Assembly (NCBI GenBank): GCA_938031185.1
Contig: CALHGX010000018.1
Span: 1 to 64,000 of the forward strand
Length of the DNA stretch: 64,000 bases
Reading direction: 5' to 3'
Source: an uncultured bacterium
GTDB lineage: Bacteria; Verrucomicrobiota; Kiritimatiellia; CAIKKV01; CALHGX01
This document shows positions 55,331 to 64,000 of the stretch, piece by piece. The notes beneath the pieces are model-generated. The model was not told the origin of the DNA. It ran no database searches and saw only the letters and a program-made list of their open reading frames with translations. Position 1 is the stretch's first letter, and the number at the start of each line of letters is the position of its first letter. The translations under genes and the position numbers were made by a program.

Positions 55331-57748
55331 TCATCGGCTTGCGACTTCCGGCATCATTTCGCGTATCGCGTTCTGGAGTGACGAATCGAGCCGCGCAGCT
55401 TCCGCCGCATACTCTGCGGCCTCGCGGACGGCGCGTTCGGCCCCGCCGCCAACCTCGTAATAGTAGACGGCCACCGCCAGCAGTTGCGCGGCGCGCTCCC
55501 GCCTTGGCGCCTTGGCGTCCGGCACATAGCGCTTGATGAACCGAATCATCTGCGCTGCGCTGACCTGATCCCAACTTGCCGTCCCGCCCCGCAGCAGGAT
55601 TCGCTCCGCATCGGCTCCCAACACATCCCGGCTGGGAACCCCCTGCACCAGCCAGCCAAACTCGAAGCCCTGCGGGCTCGCCCGCGCGTCGGCATTAATG
55701 CCGGCGATGACCAGCTTCTTGAGCGTTTCCAACTGGGCGTATCGCCGCCCCATGGCGGCCGCGGCGCGCCGCCCTTCTTCCGTCTGCAATTCGCCTTCCG
55801 CCGCCGCCAGCGCCCGGCTTGCCTCGCCGAACTGATTGATCCGCACCAGGGCCAGATTGGCTTCCCGCAGCGCCTTCAATCGCTCTATCTCCTTGACGGC
55901 CAAGGCGGCCTGTTCCTCCGCTCGGCGCCGCGCCTCGGCCTCCTCCGCGGCCTTGCGCGCCGCGGCGGCGGCCTCCTCCGCGCGCCGCCTCGCCTCCGTC
56001 AGCCGTGCGTCCGCGGCGCGCACGAATTCCGCGCTCAGCCGCAGCGTCTCCTGCCAGTTCTTGTCCGCGGAGGCCGTCAGATTCTCGATCGCATCGGCTG
56101 TCGCGTCCGCCTCCGCCACCCGAGCCATGGCTTCGTCGAACGCCGTTTGCGCCGTCGCGGCATTGGTGGCGGCTTTCACGGCCTCAAACAGTGGGTCCGC
56201 CGCCTGCGCCAGCTCTTGTACGGCCTGTGCCGCCGCCACTGCCGTCACCCAATCCTGTTCCCCCGCGTCCGCGCGCGCCTGCACTTGCACCGCCGATTCA
56301 GCCAGAACGGCCAACTCCGGCGACATGGCCACGGACGCGCGACATGATGCGGCCGCTTCGGCGGCTGCCTTGCGCCGCGGGCCAAGTTGCGCCACCCGGT
56401 TCGTCGCGTCCGCCGCCCACAACGCCAGAGCGCTCCGCCACTTCGCGGCCTCAACCTGGCTGGCCCGCAGCGCGGCGGCCTCCTCTGCGGCCGCCGCCTG
56501 CCTCTCACGCATGGCGCGAAACTGGCGCACACCAAGCCACAGTCCCAATGCCGCCACCACCGCCAGCCCAACGGCCACCGCCATCCGCCTCGTACCGGCG
56601 CGCCCCGCCGGGCGCTCCATCTCGTCCCTGCCGGATGTCACCGGCTTGTGAGTGGACGTCGCATCCCCCGCCGCCACCAAATCGCCCAACAGATTTCTCG
56701 ACGAAGCGGACAGACGGCTTTTCTTGCTGACCACGATCTTCCCCCCGCGCCGCCCGATCGGCGACAAAGCGGGCTCCGGCGGCGGCGGGCCGATCAGATC
56801 AAGGGTGCGACGCAAGTCGCCCACGAGCGAGGCATAGGTGGGATACCGCCGGGCCGGCTCGGCTTCCAACATGCGCGCAATGATGGATTCCACCTCCGGT
56901 CGGATGTCGGGCCGAACCGACCGAAGAAGAGGCGCAGGGTCTGTCAGACGCGCCTTCACCACATCCACCGGCGTCTCCCCCTCAAACGGCGGTTTGCCAG
57001 CCAACGCATGAAACATGGTGGCGCCAAGGCTATAGATGTCCGCCCGCGCATCGGCATGCTGACGCCGCACCTTTTCCGGCGCAATGTAGTACGGCGTGCC
57101 CCAAATGCCCTGCGCGCCCGCCTCCCGCTGGCGATCCATGTAGCTGGCCAGCCCGAAATCCACCACCTTCGCCGCGCCGGCGGCGTCAAAAAGAATGTTC
57201 TCCGGCTTGATATCCCCATGCATCAGGCCGATGTCGTTGGCGGCCCGCAAGGCGTCGGCCACTTCCAACCCAATCTTGAGAATGCGGGCTTCGTTGAGCG
57301 GCCTGCCTTGCGCGATCAGGCGGTCCAATCCTCCGCCCGACAGCAGTTCCATCACGATATATGGCTGTCCGTGCGCGGCGCCGAAAGAATAGATCTGCAC
57401 AATGTGCGGATGGTTGAGCGCCGCAGCGGCTTGCGCTTCGCGCCGGAAGGTTTCCACGAATTCCCGGTCGGCCCCCAGCCCCGCATGCATCACCTTGATG
57501 GCCACAGGCCGGTTCAGCGATTCATCCAGCGCGTGGTACACCATGCCCATGCCGCCCTTGTTGATCAACCCCAGCAGCAAGAACGGCCCCAGCCGCGTCG
57601 GCACCACCAAGACGGCGTGACAAGACGGGCATGTCACTTCGGAAAAGGGCGGGCGGCCTGTGACGTCCACCACAAGACCACACGTCGCGCATGCGATTTC
57701 GCGAATCGGTTCGGTAGAAATCTGCTCCGCGGCGTTCGTGTCGGTCAT
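55331..57748 (-). CDS. Ser/Thr protein kinase with N-terminal zinc ribbon and C-terminal coiled coil
   Basis: 805 residues. A zinc ribbon at the N terminus (CATC at 20-23, CPSC at 40-43) precedes a Hanks-type kinase domain: GGMGMVYHALDESLNRPVA with the ATP Lys at 85, the catalytic loop HGDIKPEN (H177-G-D179) with Gly replacing the usual Arg of HRD, and DFG at 197-199. One membrane helix (about 390-411, AVAVGLAVVAALGLWLGV) follows, then a long Ala/Glu/Arg coiled coil (about 420-640) and a helical C-terminal domain. The HGD catalytic loop is common in PVC kinases and lacks the activation-loop-binding Arg. Convergent with the DciA-like gene. Confidence 0.9.
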   Translation of the reverse strand: MTDTNAAEQISTEPIREIACATCGLVVDVTGRPPFSEVTCPSCHAVLVVPTRLGPFLLLGLINKGGMGMVYHALDESLNRPVAIKVMHAGLGADREFVETFRREAQAAAALNHPHIVQIYSFGAAHGQPYIVMELLSGGGLDRLIAQGRPLNEARILKIGLEVADALRAANDIGLMHGDIKPENILFDAAGAAKVVDFGLASYMDRQREAGAQGIWGTPYYIAPEKVRRQHADARADIYSLGATMFHALAGKPPFEGETPVDVVKARLTDPAPLLRSVRPDIRPEVESIIARMLEAEPARRYPTYASLVGDLRRTLDLIGPPPPEPALSPIGRRGGKIVVSKKSRLSASSRNLLGDLVAAGDATSTHKPVTSGRDEMERPAGRAGTRRMAVAVGLAVVAALGLWLGVRQFRAMRERQAAAAEEAAALRASQVEAAKWRSALALWAADATNRVAQLGPRRKAAAEAAASCRASVAMSPELAVLAESAVQVQARADAGEQDWVTAVAAAQAVQELAQAADPLFEAVKAATNAATAQTAFDEAMARVAEADATADAIENLTASADKNWQETLRLSAEFVRAADARLTEARRRAEEAAAAARKAAEEAEARRRAEEQAALAVKEIERLKALREANLALVRINQFGEASRALAAAEGELQTEEGRRAAAAMGRRYAQLETLKKLVIAGINADARASPQGFEFGWLVQGVPSRDVLGADAERILLRGGTASWDQVSAAQMIRFIKRYVPDAKAPRRERAAQLLAVAVYYYEVGGGAERAVREAAEYAAEAARLDSSLQNAIREMMPEVASR

Positions 57749-57816
57749 GGGCGAAACCGCTGCTCCTTTAGAAATTCATCTTGCCGCCACCCGGCTGGAT
57801 TGTCTATCACGAATTC

Positions 57817-58605
57817 ATGCATCCGGTCTGCTTCTACATCGGCTCCCGCCCCATCTACTGGTACGGCGTCATGATGGCGCTGGCGTTCATGGCGGGCGTC
57901 ATTCACTGGACGCGCCTTGGCCGCCATGCGGGTCGCGACAGCGCCTTCGCCTCCGATCTGGCGCTCTGGATCATGATCGGCGGCGTCGGCGGCGCCCGAA
58001 TCGCTTACGTCGCCGCCAACTGGCCCGACTATGCCGCGGCCCCTTGGACCGTCTTTCGCGTGGATCAGGGTGGCCTGATCTATTACGGCGGCTTTTTCGG
58101 CGCCTTGGCCGCGCTTTTCCTTTTTGCGCGCATTCGCCATGAGCGACTTCTTGGTCTGTTGGACTTCGTCGCCACAGCCGTCCCCCTTGGCCACGCCATC
58201 GGCCGCGTGGGCTGCTTCCTCAACGGCTGCTGCGGCGGAAAACCGGTGGCGGATTGGCTGGCACCGGGCAGCCACGTCGGCCTCTTGTCCGCTCTGCGCC
58301 CGCTTATGACATTCGGGCTGCCGAACTATCCCGTCCAGCTCTACGAATCGGCCTACAACCTGGTCGTGTACGCCCTGCTGCGGCGCGCATACCGCCGCCC
58401 GCATTCGGGAGGCGCCATCACCGCGCAATACCTCATGTGGTATCCGGCGGGCCGGTTCTTCCTGGAGTGGCTGCGCGGCGACGGACGCCTGCGCTGGGGC
58501 CCGCTCGACGCCGCGCAATATATCAGCCTCGCGCTGTTTGCCGGCGGCCTCCTCCTGTACCGCGCCGCGCGCCGCTCCCATGAACGCGCTGACCGTCAAC
58601 CCTGA
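57817..58605 (+). CDS. lgt: Phosphatidylglycerol-prolipoprotein diacylglyceryl transferase
   Basis: 262 residues, seven predicted membrane helices. First step of lipoprotein maturation: transfers diacylglycerol to the lipobox Cys in the inner membrane. Signature HAIGRVGCFLNGCCGG (about 135-150), also GGLIYYGGFFGALAAL and YPVQLYESAYNLVVY. ATG 57817 gives the family-typical MHPVCFYIG start. A TTG at 57781 adds 12 residues. The 3' end overlaps rluD by 26 bp. Confidence 0.93.
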   Translation: MHPVCFYIGSRPIYWYGVMMALAFMAGVIHWTRLGRHAGRDSAFASDLALWIMIGGVGGARIAYVAANWPDYAAAPWTVFRVDQGGLIYYGGFFGALAALFLFARIRHERLLGLLDFVATAVPLGHAIGRVGCFLNGCCGGKPVADWLAPGSHVGLLSALRPLMTFGLPNYPVQLYESAYNLVVYALLRRAYRRPHSGGAITAQYLMWYPAGRFFLEWLRGDGRLRWGPLDAAQYISLALFAGGLLLYRAARRSHERADRQP

Positions 58606-59563
58606 AGACGCCGGCATGCGCCTGGATGCCTGGCTCGCCCGCCGCCGGCCCGAGCATTCGCGAGCGCGATGGCAGGCGCTGATCCGGTCCGGTTGCGTCA
58701 CGTTGAATGACCGCCCCGCCATGCAACCCGACCAACGGGTATCGGCCGGTGACATGGTGCAGGCGCGCATCCCGCCGCCCACACCCACCACCCTGACAGC
58801 CGAACCCATTCCCCTGAATGTGCTCTTCGAGGATCAGGACATCATCGTTCTCAACAAACCCCCGGGACTGGTGGTGCACCCCGCCGCGGGCCATGCTTCC
58901 GGCACCCTGGTCAACGCCCTGCTGGCCCATTGCCCCAATCTGGCCGGCGTCGGCGGCGAGCAACGGCCGGGGATCGTGCATCGGCTGGATCGGAACACCA
59001 GCGGCGTCATGGTGGTCGCCAAAAACGAAACGGCCATGCGCGCCCTCGCCGCCGCCTTCAAATACCGCGCCGTGAAAAAGGAATACGTCGCGCTGGTATG
59101 GGGCATTCCGACGCCGCCGGCAGGCCGTTTGGAAACGCTCATCGGACGCCACCCGCGACACCGCCAGAAGATGAGCGTGCGACCGACTGCCGGGCGGACG
59201 GCCGTCACCACCTATGAGACCGTGGAGTCGTTCGGCGAAATCGCCCTGCTGCGCGTGCGGATCGAAACCGGCCGCACGCACCAGATTCGCGTGCACATGG
59301 CCCACCTCGGCCACCCCGTCGTGGGCGATACCCAGTATGGCCGTCCACGGCGAACCGATATATCCCCCATCTCACGGCAAATGCTCCATGCGGCGCGATT
59401 GGCATTTCCCCACCCCTGCACCGGCGTTCCTGTTGTGTGCGAAGCGCCTTTACCAACCGACATGCAATCTCTCATCGAGGCGCTGCGCCGCCCGCACGGC
59501 CAACCGCCCCTGGCGGGCCAGCGCATTCCGCTCCTCCTGAATTCGGTCCGCCGCCTTGAATGA
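58580..59563 (+). CDS. RluA/RluD-family 23S rRNA pseudouridine synthase
   Basis: 327 residues. N-terminal S4-like domain (AGMRLDAWLARRRPEHSRAR), then a pseudouridine synthase domain: VLNKPPGLVVHPAAGH, GIVHRLDRNTSGVMVVAKN with the catalytic Asp in HRLD, RTHQIRVHMAHLGHPVVGD. Isomerises uridines in 23S rRNA. It overlaps lgt at its start. Its last 114 bp overlap the 3' end of the convergent GT2 gene. Confidence 0.92.
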   Translation: MNALTVNPEDAGMRLDAWLARRRPEHSRARWQALIRSGCVTLNDRPAMQPDQRVSAGDMVQARIPPPTPTTLTAEPIPLNVLFEDQDIIVLNKPPGLVVHPAAGHASGTLVNALLAHCPNLAGVGGEQRPGIVHRLDRNTSGVMVVAKNETAMRALAAAFKYRAVKKEYVALVWGIPTPPAGRLETLIGRHPRHRQKMSVRPTAGRTAVTTYETVESFGEIALLRVRIETGRTHQIRVHMAHLGHPVVGDTQYGRPRRTDISPISRQMLHAARLAFPHPCTGVPVVCEAPLPTDMQSLIEALRRPHGQPPLAGQRIPLLLNSVRRLE

Positions 59564-60289
59564 ACCGACAATAAATCGGCCGGAGTGGGAACCATGTCCG
59601 CGCGACCGTGAGTACATCGGTCGTCTTCCAACTACGCTTGCCCGCCTCGTAATCGTTAGGACCAAGCCGCGTTCAAAATAGTCGCGCTCTTCCCATCCTC
59701 TGGGTGCCAGAAGTCGAATCCATCGCCAAAACGCCCTGGATGGCGCTCGCCGTTCCCGCAACGCCGCCAGCCCGTTGATCAGCGGGCTCAGGGCCTCCAT
59801 TCGCACCGCGCGCACGCCGGAAAAATCCGGCCCGCAGGTCTCGGCGAAACGGCGCGCCAGCCAGGGCCAGCGATTGACCAGCGGCCACGGGCGATACTGC
59901 TTTCCACCCGCGGCGGCCATGTGAAACGAAGGACGCGTTCCGCAAACCAATGCCATGAGCTCCGCAACCGTCTCCAACTCCAGATTGTAGAAATCGGCGT
60001 CAAAGGTGACCATCACCTCCGCCTTCAACCGGTGAACGGCCCAGACGGCGGCGATGAACGCCCGCGTCTTCCCGCCCCACTCGGGCAGGCAAATCACTCG
60101 CGCGCCATGACGGCAAGCTATCGCCCCCGTCTCATCCGTCGAGGCATCGTCCATGACCAGCACTTCACGAATGATTCCTTCCCCCTTCCAACGCTGTAGA
60201 GGCTTCAGTACCGTGGCAATGTCCTTCGCCTCGTTCCGGGCGAAAACGACCGCCACCGCGCCGCCCCGTCCTCCTTGCATTTGTCCCAT
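59450..60289 (-). CDS. Glycosyltransferase family 2
   Basis: 279 residues. GT-A fold N terminus: VAVVFARNEAKDIATVLKPLQ, EVLVMDDASTDETGAIA, the donor/metal motif VMVTFDADFYNLE, and DFSGVRAVRMEALSPLIN. The C-terminal acceptor part ends SHSGRFIVGSFKAADRIQE. The final about 38 codons run through the antisense of rluD. The substrate is unknown. ATG 60289 has GGGAGG eight bases upstream. It lies 20 bp after the uvrA stop. Confidence 0.82.
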   Translation of the reverse strand: MGQMQGGRGGAVAVVFARNEAKDIATVLKPLQRWKGEGIIREVLVMDDASTDETGAIACRHGARVICLPEWGGKTRAFIAAVWAVHRLKAEVMVTFDADFYNLELETVAELMALVCGTRPSFHMAAAGGKQYRPWPLVNRWPWLARRFAETCGPDFSGVRAVRMEALSPLINGLAALRERRAPSRAFWRWIRLLAPRGWEERDYFERGLVLTITRRASVVGRRPMYSRSRGHGSHSGRFIVGSFKAADRIQEERNALARQGRLAVRAAQRLDERLHVGW

Positions 60290-60309
60290 GGACTTCGCCT
60301 CCCTCGGGT

Positions 60310-63300
60310 TCAACGGCGCCGCAGCGCCTTCGCAAGAAACCGCCCCGTATGACTCGCGGCACAGCGGGCCACCTCTTCCGGCGCGCCCTGCACCACCACT
60401 TGCCCTCCGTCCACGCCGCCTTCCGGCCCCAGGTCAATAACCCAATCCGCCTCGGCAATCACGTCCAAATGGTGCTCGATCACCACAACGGTATGGCCGG
60501 CATCCACCAGACGATGCAGCACGCCCAGCAGTTTCTCCACATCCGCCAGGTGCAGCCCCACGGTGGGTTCATCGAGCAAATACAGCGTCCCGCCGCGGCC
60601 GGTGGCGGCGCCCGCCATTTCCGTCACCAGTTTGATCCGCTGCGCCTCGCCGCCGCTAAGCGTCGGGCTCGGCTGCCCCAGCTTCAAGTACCCTAGCCCA
60701 ATGTCCTGCAGCAGCCGGAGCGGTCCATGGACAGCCGCGTGCGCCGAAAAAAAATCCACGGCCTCATCCACACTCATTTCGAGCACCTCGGCGACAGTCT
60801 TTTCCTTGAAGCGAATGGCAAGCGTGTCCTCCGTAAAACGGCGGCCCCCGCAGGCCTCACACGGCGCCGTCACATCCGGCAGGAAATTCATTGCGATGGT
60901 TCGCGTGCCCTGCCCTTCGCACACCTCGCAACGTCCGCCGCGAACATTGAAGGAAAACCGACTCGGCCCATACGCGCGAAGCCGAGCTTCCGGCGTCGCC
61001 GCAAATAGCCGCCGAACATGGTCCCAAATGCCAACGTAGGTGGCCGGGCATGACCGCGGCGTTTTCCCAATCGGCGTCTGATCCACCTCGGCCACACGCC
61101 GAATCCGCTCCCCCCCGCGAATCGCACGGCATCCAATAGGGCGCCCCTCCCGCAAGCTGGCGAAAAGCACCTCCCGCGCCAGCGTGCTTTTTCCGCTGCC
61201 GCTGACGCCCGTGACGCAGACGAACCGGCCCAGCGGAATCCGCGCCGTCAGACGACGCAGATTGTGACGCTCGGCGCCGAGAATCGTCAGCGCCGGAACA
61301 CCCCCCACCGGGCGCCGCTCCCCCCGCAGCGGATGCCGCATTGGCCGCCGCAGCAACCGGCCAGTCACCGACGCCGCGCTCCGCATGATGCCGCGGGCGG
61401 TTCCCTCGGCCACAACCCGGCCCCCTTCCACGCCGGCCCCCGGTCCGAGGTCAATCACGTGATCCGCCTGCCGGATGGTCTCCTCGTCATGCTCCACAAT
61501 GACCACGGTATTCCCGCGCCGCTGCAGCCTCCGCAGACTTCGCAACAGCCGCAGATTGTCCCTGGCGTGCAATCCGATCGTCGGTTCGTCGAGGATGTAG
61601 CACACACCGCAGAGGCGGGAGCCAAGCTGCGCGGCCAGCCGGATGCGGCGGGCTTCCCCTCCGCTAAGCGTGGGCGCGGCCCGGTCGAGCGAAAGATAGT
61701 CCAACCCAGCCTCTCTCAGAAAACCCAGCCGCGCTATGATCTCCGGCAGCACGTCCCGCGCAATCACCGCTGCGCGCCCCTTCAGCGGCAACGTCCGAAA
61801 ATACCGTTCCGCTTCCGCGACCGACCAGCCGGAGATTTCCGCAATGGATCGGCCTTCAAAACGCACGGCCAGCGCCTCCGGTCGCAGGCGTGCACCCTGA
61901 CACGCCGGACAGGTCCGCTCGGGCCCGTCCCACCACTCGTTCCACCAGATTTCCTCGCCTGTCTGCTGCTCATCAAATCCCTTCATCAGTACGCCCGCTC
62001 CGTAGCAGCGCGGACACCAGCCATGACGGGAGTTGTAAGAAAAGAGCCGCGGATCCAACGCAGGGAATCCCCGCCCACAGCGCGGACAGGCGGACCGAGT
62101 GGAACAGGTCCAACCCCGCGCCGTGTCCAGCGTCTCTCCGCTTTTTAGCGGATAGATCTGCGCCACCCCCTCCCCCAACGCAAGCGCCGTTTCCAACGCC
62201 TGCCACAAGGCCGACTCTTTTTCTGGTCGAACGACAAAAACGCCGATCGGCATTTCAATCGTGTGCTCACGAAAGCGATCCAACCGCGGCCATTCGTCCG
62301 TAGACAACCATACGCCATCCACCCGCAAACGGTGGCATCCCTTGCCCGCCGCCCAGCGAGCCAGGTCGGTGTAGTAGCCCTTGCGTGCCGTCACCAGCGG
62401 CGCAAGGATCATCACGCGCTCATTGCGCTGCTTTTCCAGCAGCCGCGCCGTGATCAGATCCAACGTCTGCGCCTCGATGGGCACGCGGCATTCCGGGCAA
62501 TGGGGCACGCCAAGCTTCACGAATAGCAGCCGGAGGAAATGATGTATCTCCGTTGCCGTCGCCACCGTGCTCTTGCGTCCGCCGCGACTGGTGCGTTGCT
62601 CGATGGCCACCGTGGGCGGCACGCCAAACACCGCATCCACGTCCGGACGCGGCGCCGGTTGCACGAATTGGCGGGCATAGGCATTGAGCGATTCCAGATA
62701 TCGCCGCTGGCCCTCCGCCAACAGAATGTCATACGCCACCGTGCTCTTGCCGCTGCCGCTGACCCCCGTAATCACCGTAATCCGCTCGCGCGGAATGCGT
62801 ATCCGTACGTTCTTCAGGTTGTGTTCCCGAGCACCCCATATGGCGATGGCATTCCGGCCGCGCTCAGGTTCACTCGCGCCAATTTTTTCGGGCGCCGGTC
62901 TTGGCGCAATGGGCCCTGCCCGCAGCGCCGTGCCCGTGTGACTGCGCTCACAAGCCATCACAGCCGACGGCGGCCCGCATACCACCAATTCGCCACCCGC
63001 TTCGCCGCCCTCCGGTCCCAGATCAATGATCCAATCGGCGGCGCGCATGACATCGATATTGTGCTCGATGACCACCACCGAGTGGCCTTGCGCGATCAGC
63101 GCGCGCAAAGCCTGCAGCAACACCGCAATGTCATCGAAATGCAGCCCCGTCGTCGGCTCATCGAGCAGGAAAAGGCATCCCGGCCGGCCCTCTCGAGCAG
63201 GAACCGCCGCCAGATGCGCCGCGAGCTTGAGCCTCTGCGCTTCGCCGCCGCTCAACGTCGGCACCGGCTGCCCCAGCCGCACATAACCCAGCCCAACCGC

Positions 63301-64000
63301 TTGGAGCGGCGCAAGCCCCTGTCGAATCTCATCGCAGTAGGCAAAACATTCCGCCGCTTCATCCACGGTCATGTCCAGCACGTCCGCCACGGATTTCGGC
63401 GCGGCCTCAACATGACCAGGCGGGAGCAGCTTGACCTCCAGGATTTCCGGCCGATAGCGGCGTCCGTTGCAGACCTCGCAGCGAGCATACACATCGCTCA
63501 AGAACTGCATTTCCACCCGCTCAAAGCCGTTGCCTCCGCAGGCGGGACACCGTCCCCGCCCGGCATTGAAACTGAAATCCGCCGCCGTGTAGCCCCGGGC
63601 GCGCGCTATGGGATCGGCGGCGAGCCGTTTCCGTATGGCCGCAAAGACGCCCACATAGCTGGCCGGATTCGACCGTGCCGTCTTGCCAATCGGCGCCTGA
63701 TCCACCAACACCGCTTCCGCCACCCGTTCATGGCCATGAATCGCGCGGTGCCGCCCCGGTGTTTCCGTCGCTTGCCCCTTCAGCTTTCGCAGCGCCCGGT
63801 AACACACGTCGTGTATCAGAGTGGACTTGCCGGACCCGCTCACACCGGTCACGCACACCAGCCGATGGAGCGGAATATCCACGGTGATGTTCTTGAGGTT
63901 ATGCTCGCTGGCCTCCTCAATTCGCAACACCGCATCATCGTTGGCCCGCGGCGCGGTTTCAACCCGCGGAGCGGCCAACGCCGCGCGCAGGCCACGGGCG
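60310..64000 (-). CDS. uvrA: Double-length (tandem) UvrA, 5' end off window
   Basis: At least 1230 residues are visible and the frame is open through the right edge. In order from the N-terminal side: the second half of a UvrA (EHNLKNITVDIPLHR, VCVTGVSGSGKSTLIHD, zinc CPACGGNGFERVEM, TLSGGEAQRLKLAAHL, LFLLDEPTTGLHFDD), then a complete first half (KNVRIRIPRERITVITGVSG, SGKSTVAYD, CPECRVP, CPRCGRGFPALDP, TLSGGEARRIRLAAQL), then another complete second half (CVTGVSGSGKSTLAREVLF, CEVCEGQGTRTIAMNFLPD, TLSGGEAQRIKLVTEM) ending AKALRRR. Normal UvrA is about 940 residues with two ABC halves. The visible order implies four halves in one chain, a covalent dimer. UvrA finds bulky DNA lesions for UvrB. 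Confidence 0.92.
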   Translation of the reverse strand, partial: ARGLRAALAAPRVETAPRANDDAVLRIEEASEHNLKNITVDIPLHRLVCVTGVSGSGKSTLIHDVCYRALRKLKGQATETPGRHRAIHGHERVAEAVLVDQAPIGKTARSNPASYVGVFAAIRKRLAADPIARARGYTAADFSFNAGRGRCPACGGNGFERVEMQFLSDVYARCEVCNGRRYRPEILEVKLLPPGHVEAAPKSVADVLDMTVDEAAECFAYCDEIRQGLAPLQAVGLGYVRLGQPVPTLSGGEAQRLKLAAHLAAVPAREGRPGCLFLLDEPTTGLHFDDIAVLLQALRALIAQGHSVVVIEHNIDVMRAADWIIDLGPEGGEAGGELVVCGPPSAVMACERSHTGTALRAGPIAPRPAPEKIGASEPERGRNAIAIWGAREHNLKNVRIRIPRERITVITGVSGSGKSTVAYDILLAEGQRRYLESLNAYARQFVQPAPRPDVDAVFGVPPTVAIEQRTSRGGRKSTVATATEIHHFLRLLFVKLGVPHCPECRVPIEAQTLDLITARLLEKQRNERVMILAPLVTARKGYYTDLARWAAGKGCHRLRVDGVWLSTDEWPRLDRFREHTIEMPIGVFVVRPEKESALWQALETALALGEGVAQIYPLKSGETLDTARGWTCSTRSACPRCGRGFPALDPRLFSYNSRHGWCPRCYGAGVLMKGFDEQQTGEEIWWNEWWDGPERTCPACQGARLRPEALAVRFEGRSIAEISGWSVAEAERYFRTLPLKGRAAVIARDVLPEIIARLGFLREAGLDYLSLDRAAPTLSGGEARRIRLAAQLGSRLCGVCYILDEPTIGLHARDNLRLLRSLRRLQRRGNTVVIVEHDEETIRQADHVIDLGPGAGVEGGRVVAEGTARGIMRSAASVTGRLLRRPMRHPLRGERRPVGGVPALTILGAERHNLRRLTARIPLGRFVCVTGVSGSGKSTLAREVLFASLREGRPIGCRAIRGGERIRRVAEVDQTPIGKTPRSCPATYVGIWDHVRRLFAATPEARLRAYGPSRFSFNVRGGRCEVCEGQGTRTIAMNFLPDVTAPCEACGGRRFTEDTLAIRFKEKTVAEVLEMSVDEAVDFFSAHAAVHGPLRLLQDIGLGYLKLGQPSPTLSGGEAQRIKLVTEMAGAATGRGGTLYLLDEPTVGLHLADVEKLLGVLHRLVDAGHTVVVIEHHLDVIAEADWVIDLGPEGGVDGGQVVVQGAPEEVARCAASHTGRFLAKALRRR

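Noticed and set aside
1-64000. CRISPR array, prophage or plasmid segment
   Set aside because: No regularly spaced repeats, phage structural genes, integrase or replication genes found; the single RAYT element is the only mobile unit.

Overview
The window is high-GC bacterial DNA, most likely from the Verrucomicrobiota/Kiritimatiellota side of the PVC group. This assignment is inferred from gene content, not from a database search. The evidence is a five-gene pilus-like cluster in the layout of Akkermansia Amuc_1098 to Amuc_1102, a double-length UvrA, a GT3-type glycogen synthase, a Ser/Thr kinase with a zinc ribbon and an HGD catalytic loop, and secreted proteins ending in a repeat-rich region plus an FYR-type tail. 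I see no plasmid, prophage or CRISPR signature. The one mobile element is a small REP-type transposase unit (49654-50774).

Layout. 1-8029 (minus): pilus-like operon (Amuc_1102-like, PilM/PilN fusion, Amuc_1100-like, Amuc_1099-like, secretin), followed by the 5'-nuclease end of a DNA polymerase I-type gene cut by the window edge. 8083-10117 (plus): a secreted repeat protein with its own promoter and terminator. 10161-12456 (minus): AICAR formyltransferase and a cell-wall amidase. 12585-16255: a TPR protein and an ATP-grasp ligase facing a zinc metallopeptidase. 16436-19379 (plus): an orphan oligopeptide-type binding protein and a Tat-exported aldo/keto reductase. 19395-25633 (minus): an unknown protein, aroB, a URO-D-like protein, a free-standing GMP synthase ATP-pyrophosphatase with a hairpin in its leader, and glycogen synthase. 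25893-28580 (plus): a large glycine-rich exported protein. 28797-29704: tsaB (minus) and tRNA-His (plus).

29802-37697 (minus) is a tightly packed, apparently uncharacterised sugar or sugar-acid catabolic operon: FGGY kinase, ceramidase-like protein, NagB-like protein with an altered active site, amidohydrolase, SDR, HpcH/HpaI aldolase, Gfo/Idh, AKR and a small membrane protein. Three members are broken as read: the SDR has an in-frame TGA, and the AKR and Gfo/Idh genes are fused out of frame. 37912-42908 (minus) is an envelope-polysaccharide region: a coiled-coil protein with a poly-Thr tail, a Wza-like exporter, a Wzc-like co-polymerase with a Tyr-rich tail, and an outer-membrane beta-barrel protein.

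42996-64000 is mostly housekeeping: a decayed 3' gene end, tRNA-Pro, two PPIases, deoC-deoB, an AmrS-type radical SAM protein, the REP-type transposase, NAD kinase, tlyA, rpsB-tsf-DciA, the Ser/Thr kinase, lgt-rluD, a GT2 glycosyltransferase and the tandem uvrA, which runs off the right edge. Start codons were chosen from visible Shine-Dalgarno motifs and stop/start overlaps. GTG starts are common (ceramidase-like, NagB-like, aldolase, deoB, rpsB).
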